Assembly: GCF_001704275.1 (NCBI RefSeq)
Contig: NZ_CP011533.1
Coordinates: forward strand, 4,774,001 to 4,838,000
DNA: 64,000 nucleotides
From: Streptomyces noursei ATCC 11455
GTDB taxonomy: Bacteria; Actinomycetota; Actinomycetes; Streptomycetales; Streptomycetaceae
Direction: 5' to 3'
Shown one piece after another: positions 62,545 through 64,000 of this stretch (position 1 is its first letter; every line of letters starts with the position of its first letter). A program made the position numbers and the translations under genes. The notes under the pieces were generated by a model that was not told the DNA's origin, made no database searches, and worked only from the letters and a program-made list of their open reading frames with translations.

Positions 62545-63459
62545 ATGGACCAGCCAGGCAGCCCGCAGGAGCCGCAGCAGGCGCACGGCCACGACGGCCT
62601 GCCCGGCTGCCACCGCCACCCGGACCGCCCGACCGGCATCCGCTGCACCCGCTGCGAGCGGCCGATCTGCCCCGAGTGCATGATCAGCGCGTCGGTCGGC
62701 TTCCAGTGCCCGGAGTGTGTCCGCACCGGCGGCGGCAGCGGCCCGGCGCCGCAGGCCAGCGCGCCGCGCACGATAGCGGGCGGCACCCTCACCGCCGACC
62801 CCCGGCTGATCACCAAGATCCTCCTGGGCCTGAACGTCGCCGTCTTCATCGCGGTGCTCGTGGCCCAACAGGCCGGTACGGACCTGGTCAACCGGCTCGA
62901 CCTGATCGGCCTGGCCATCGACCCCAGCCGCTATCAGCTGGTCGGCGTCGCCCACGGCGAGTGGTACCGCCTGCTGACCGCGGTCTTCCTGCACCAGCAG
63001 ATCGCCCACATCGCCTTCAACCTGCTGTCGCTGTGGTGGCTGGGCCCGCCGCTGGAGGCCGCCCTCGGCCGGCTCCGCTTCACCGCGCTCTACCTGCTCT
63101 CCGGCCTGGGCGGCAGCGCCCTGTCCTTCCTCATGGCGGCCCAGAACCAGCCCTCGCTGGGGGCGTCCGGCGCGATCTTCGGGCTGTTGGGCGCCACCGC
63201 CGTGCTGATGCGGCGGCTGCGGTACGACATGAAGCCGGTCCTGATCCTGCTCGCCCTCAACCTGGCCTTCACGTTCCTGTGGCCGAACATCGCCTGGCAG
63301 GCGCACGTCGGCGGACTGGTCGTGGGCGCCGCGGTGGCGTTCGGGATGGTGCACGCGCCGCGGGACCGCCGGACGCTGGTGCACGTCGGGACGTGCGTGG
63401 TCGCCCTGCTCGCGATCGTCGCGGTGGTGTGGGTACGGGCCCTTCAGCTGGTGGGTTGA
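62545..63459 (+). CDS. Rhomboid family intramembrane serine protease
   Basis: 304 residues from the ATG at 62545 (GAGGGGACC upstream). An N-terminal zinc-binding B-box-like segment has Cys pairs (CTRCERPICPECM, CPECV). Six or seven membrane segments follow: ITKILLGLNVAVFIAVLVAQ, HQQIAHIAFNLLSLWWLGPP (the conserved HxxxN), and the catalytic serine Ser208 in GASGAIFGLLG with histidine His254 in AHVGG. It cleaves single-pass membrane proteins within the bilayer. It is located between cyclophilin and crgA; a long repeat-containing leader precedes it. Confidence 0.93.
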   Translation: MDQPGSPQEPQQAHGHDGLPGCHRHPDRPTGIRCTRCERPICPECMISASVGFQCPECVRTGGGSGPAPQASAPRTIAGGTLTADPRLITKILLGLNVAVFIAVLVAQQAGTDLVNRLDLIGLAIDPSRYQLVGVAHGEWYRLLTAVFLHQQIAHIAFNLLSLWWLGPPLEAALGRLRFTALYLLSGLGGSALSFLMAAQNQPSLGASGAIFGLLGATAVLMRRLRYDMKPVLILLALNLAFTFLWPNIAWQAHVGGLVVGAAVAFGMVHAPRDRRTLVHVGTCVVALLAIVAVVWVRALQLVG

Positions 63460-63476
63460 GGCCCCGCGGGGTCACG

Positions 63477-63676
63477 TTGTCCACAGTCCGTGAAGGATCT
63501 TGTGCATGCTGTGCGGAAGCCGGCCCCGACACCCCGCAGAACGGCGTTTCCGCAGGAAGGGGCGGGGGCGGGGGCCGGCATCGGGGGGTACTGCCGGTCA
63601 CACCGGCGTCAACCTCCCGAGGGTTATCCACAGATCTTCTGAAGTTTTCCCCGACTGTGGATAACTGTGTGGATGG
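63477..63676. promoter_or_regulatory. DnaA-box cluster before crgA
   Basis: The 255-bp gap between the rhomboid and crgA genes has four DnaA-box motifs: TTGTCCACA 63477-63485 (perfect Streptomyces consensus), TTATCCACA 63624-63632 and TGTGGATAA 63656-63664 (both perfect E. coli boxes), and TGTGGATGG 63668-63676. It lies 20 kb from oriC, downstream of crgA, between converging genes. Confidence 0.65.
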
Positions 63677-63714
63677 CCTTGGGTAGGGCTTGCGCTATCT
63701 CCAGGAGGGGCGCG

Positions 63715-63969
63715 CTACTTCCACTGCGTGGAGACGCCGAAGCCCACCGCGATGAAGCCGAAGCCGCACACGATGTTCCAGTTGCCCATCGCCTTGATCG
63801 GCAGATCGCCCTCGGAGACGTAGAACAGCACGATCCAGGCGAGCCCGATCACGAACATCGCCAACATCAGCGGCGCGACCCAGCCACGACCTGAATTCAT
63901 CTTCAGGCTGGTGGTCTTCGCCGGCGGCGGCGTGAAGTCGTCCTTCTTGCGGATCCGTGACTTCGGCAC
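63715..63969 (-). CDS. crgA: Cell division protein CrgA
   Basis: 84 residues from the GTG at 63969. The N-terminus is basic ([16 protein letters not shown]), followed by two membrane helices ([20 protein letters not shown] and [18 protein letters not shown]) and a short ending TQWK. This is the full CrgA layout. In Streptomyces it controls FtsZ ring formation and coordinates growth with sporulation septation; in mycobacteria it binds FtsZ, FtsQ and penicillin-binding proteins. It converges on the rhomboid gene across a DnaA-box-rich gap. Confidence 0.97.
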   Translation of the reverse strand: MPKSRIRKKDDFTPPPAKTTSLKMNSGRGWVAPLMLAMFVIGLAWIVLFYVSEGDLPIKAMGNWNIVCGFGFIAVGFGVSTQWK

Positions 63970-64000
63970 GAGGAACTCTCCTGTCGATGTGCTGCTCCCC

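Noticed and set aside
62406..63686. A 426-codon plus-strand frame overlapping the rhomboid gene.
   Set aside because: A shadow frame with Arg/Gly/Pro-rich translation; the rhomboid frame has catalytic residues and membrane segments.

Overview
The window is a 64 kb piece of the central chromosome of a Streptomyces species. It has high G+C coding sequence with many GTG starts, the gene order rpmH-dnaA-oriC-dnaN-gnd-recF-dciA-gyrB-gyrA, a Streptomyces-type oriC, 23 exact copies of the parS site GTTTCACGTGAAAC, and actinobacterial marker genes (crgA, DLW-39, an LppU/SCO3897-like protein, a DUF5324-like protein). The order follows the S. coelicolor dnaB-to-crgA region as I remember it. The species cannot be named from this sequence.

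Layout. (1) 1-3965: a partial gene that is probably a serine hydrolase, three parS sites, a TPR-like protein, a MerR regulator fused to two beta-clamp domains, and a TetR/SDR pair sharing an operator-like dyad. (2) 4040-10652: dnaB, a DnaA-box-rich gap, a MATE exporter, a secreted trypsin-like protease, the rpsF-ssb-rpsR-rplI operon and a small membrane protein. (3) 10781-23234: FemX-like cell-wall gene, alanine-racemase-like protein, GT87-like glycosyltransferase, class A PBP, PadR regulator, inositol-phosphate synthase, MFS exporter, LppU-like protein and CCA-adding enzyme. (4) 23421-33133: an operon-like run of DUF6049-like protein, MurJ, separate pseudokinase, ECF sigma factor SigM, its zinc anti-sigma, then trxB-trxA behind a sigma-R-type promoter. 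(5) 33269-40119, all minus strand: GNAT, parB, parA, rsmG, jag, yidC, yidD, rnpA, rpmH. (6) 40495-52426: dnaA, oriC, dnaN, gnd, recF, dciA, gyrB, gyrA. (7) 52442-63969: DUF3566, tRNA-Ile(GAU), DLW-39, a VWA protein, a Ser/Thr kinase, an HTH protein, tRNA-Ala(UGC), a divergent MFS/LysR pair, DUF5324, cyclophilin, rhomboid and crgA.

The region combines replication initiation (dnaA, oriC, dnaN, dnaB, dciA, gyrase, ssb), segregation (parAB and parS) and cell-envelope growth and division (PBP, MurJ, FemX, YidC, CrgA). The parS sites are built into other elements: they sit inside the anti-sigma gene, parB and the parA 5' region, and they form the stems of at least three terminator-like hairpins. 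DnaA-box-like motifs occur in oriC, before dnaA, in the dnaB-MATE gap and before crgA. The least ordinary items are the MerR/beta-clamp fusion, the parS/terminator/coding overlaps, and in-frame TTA (bldA) codons in sigM and one MFS gene.
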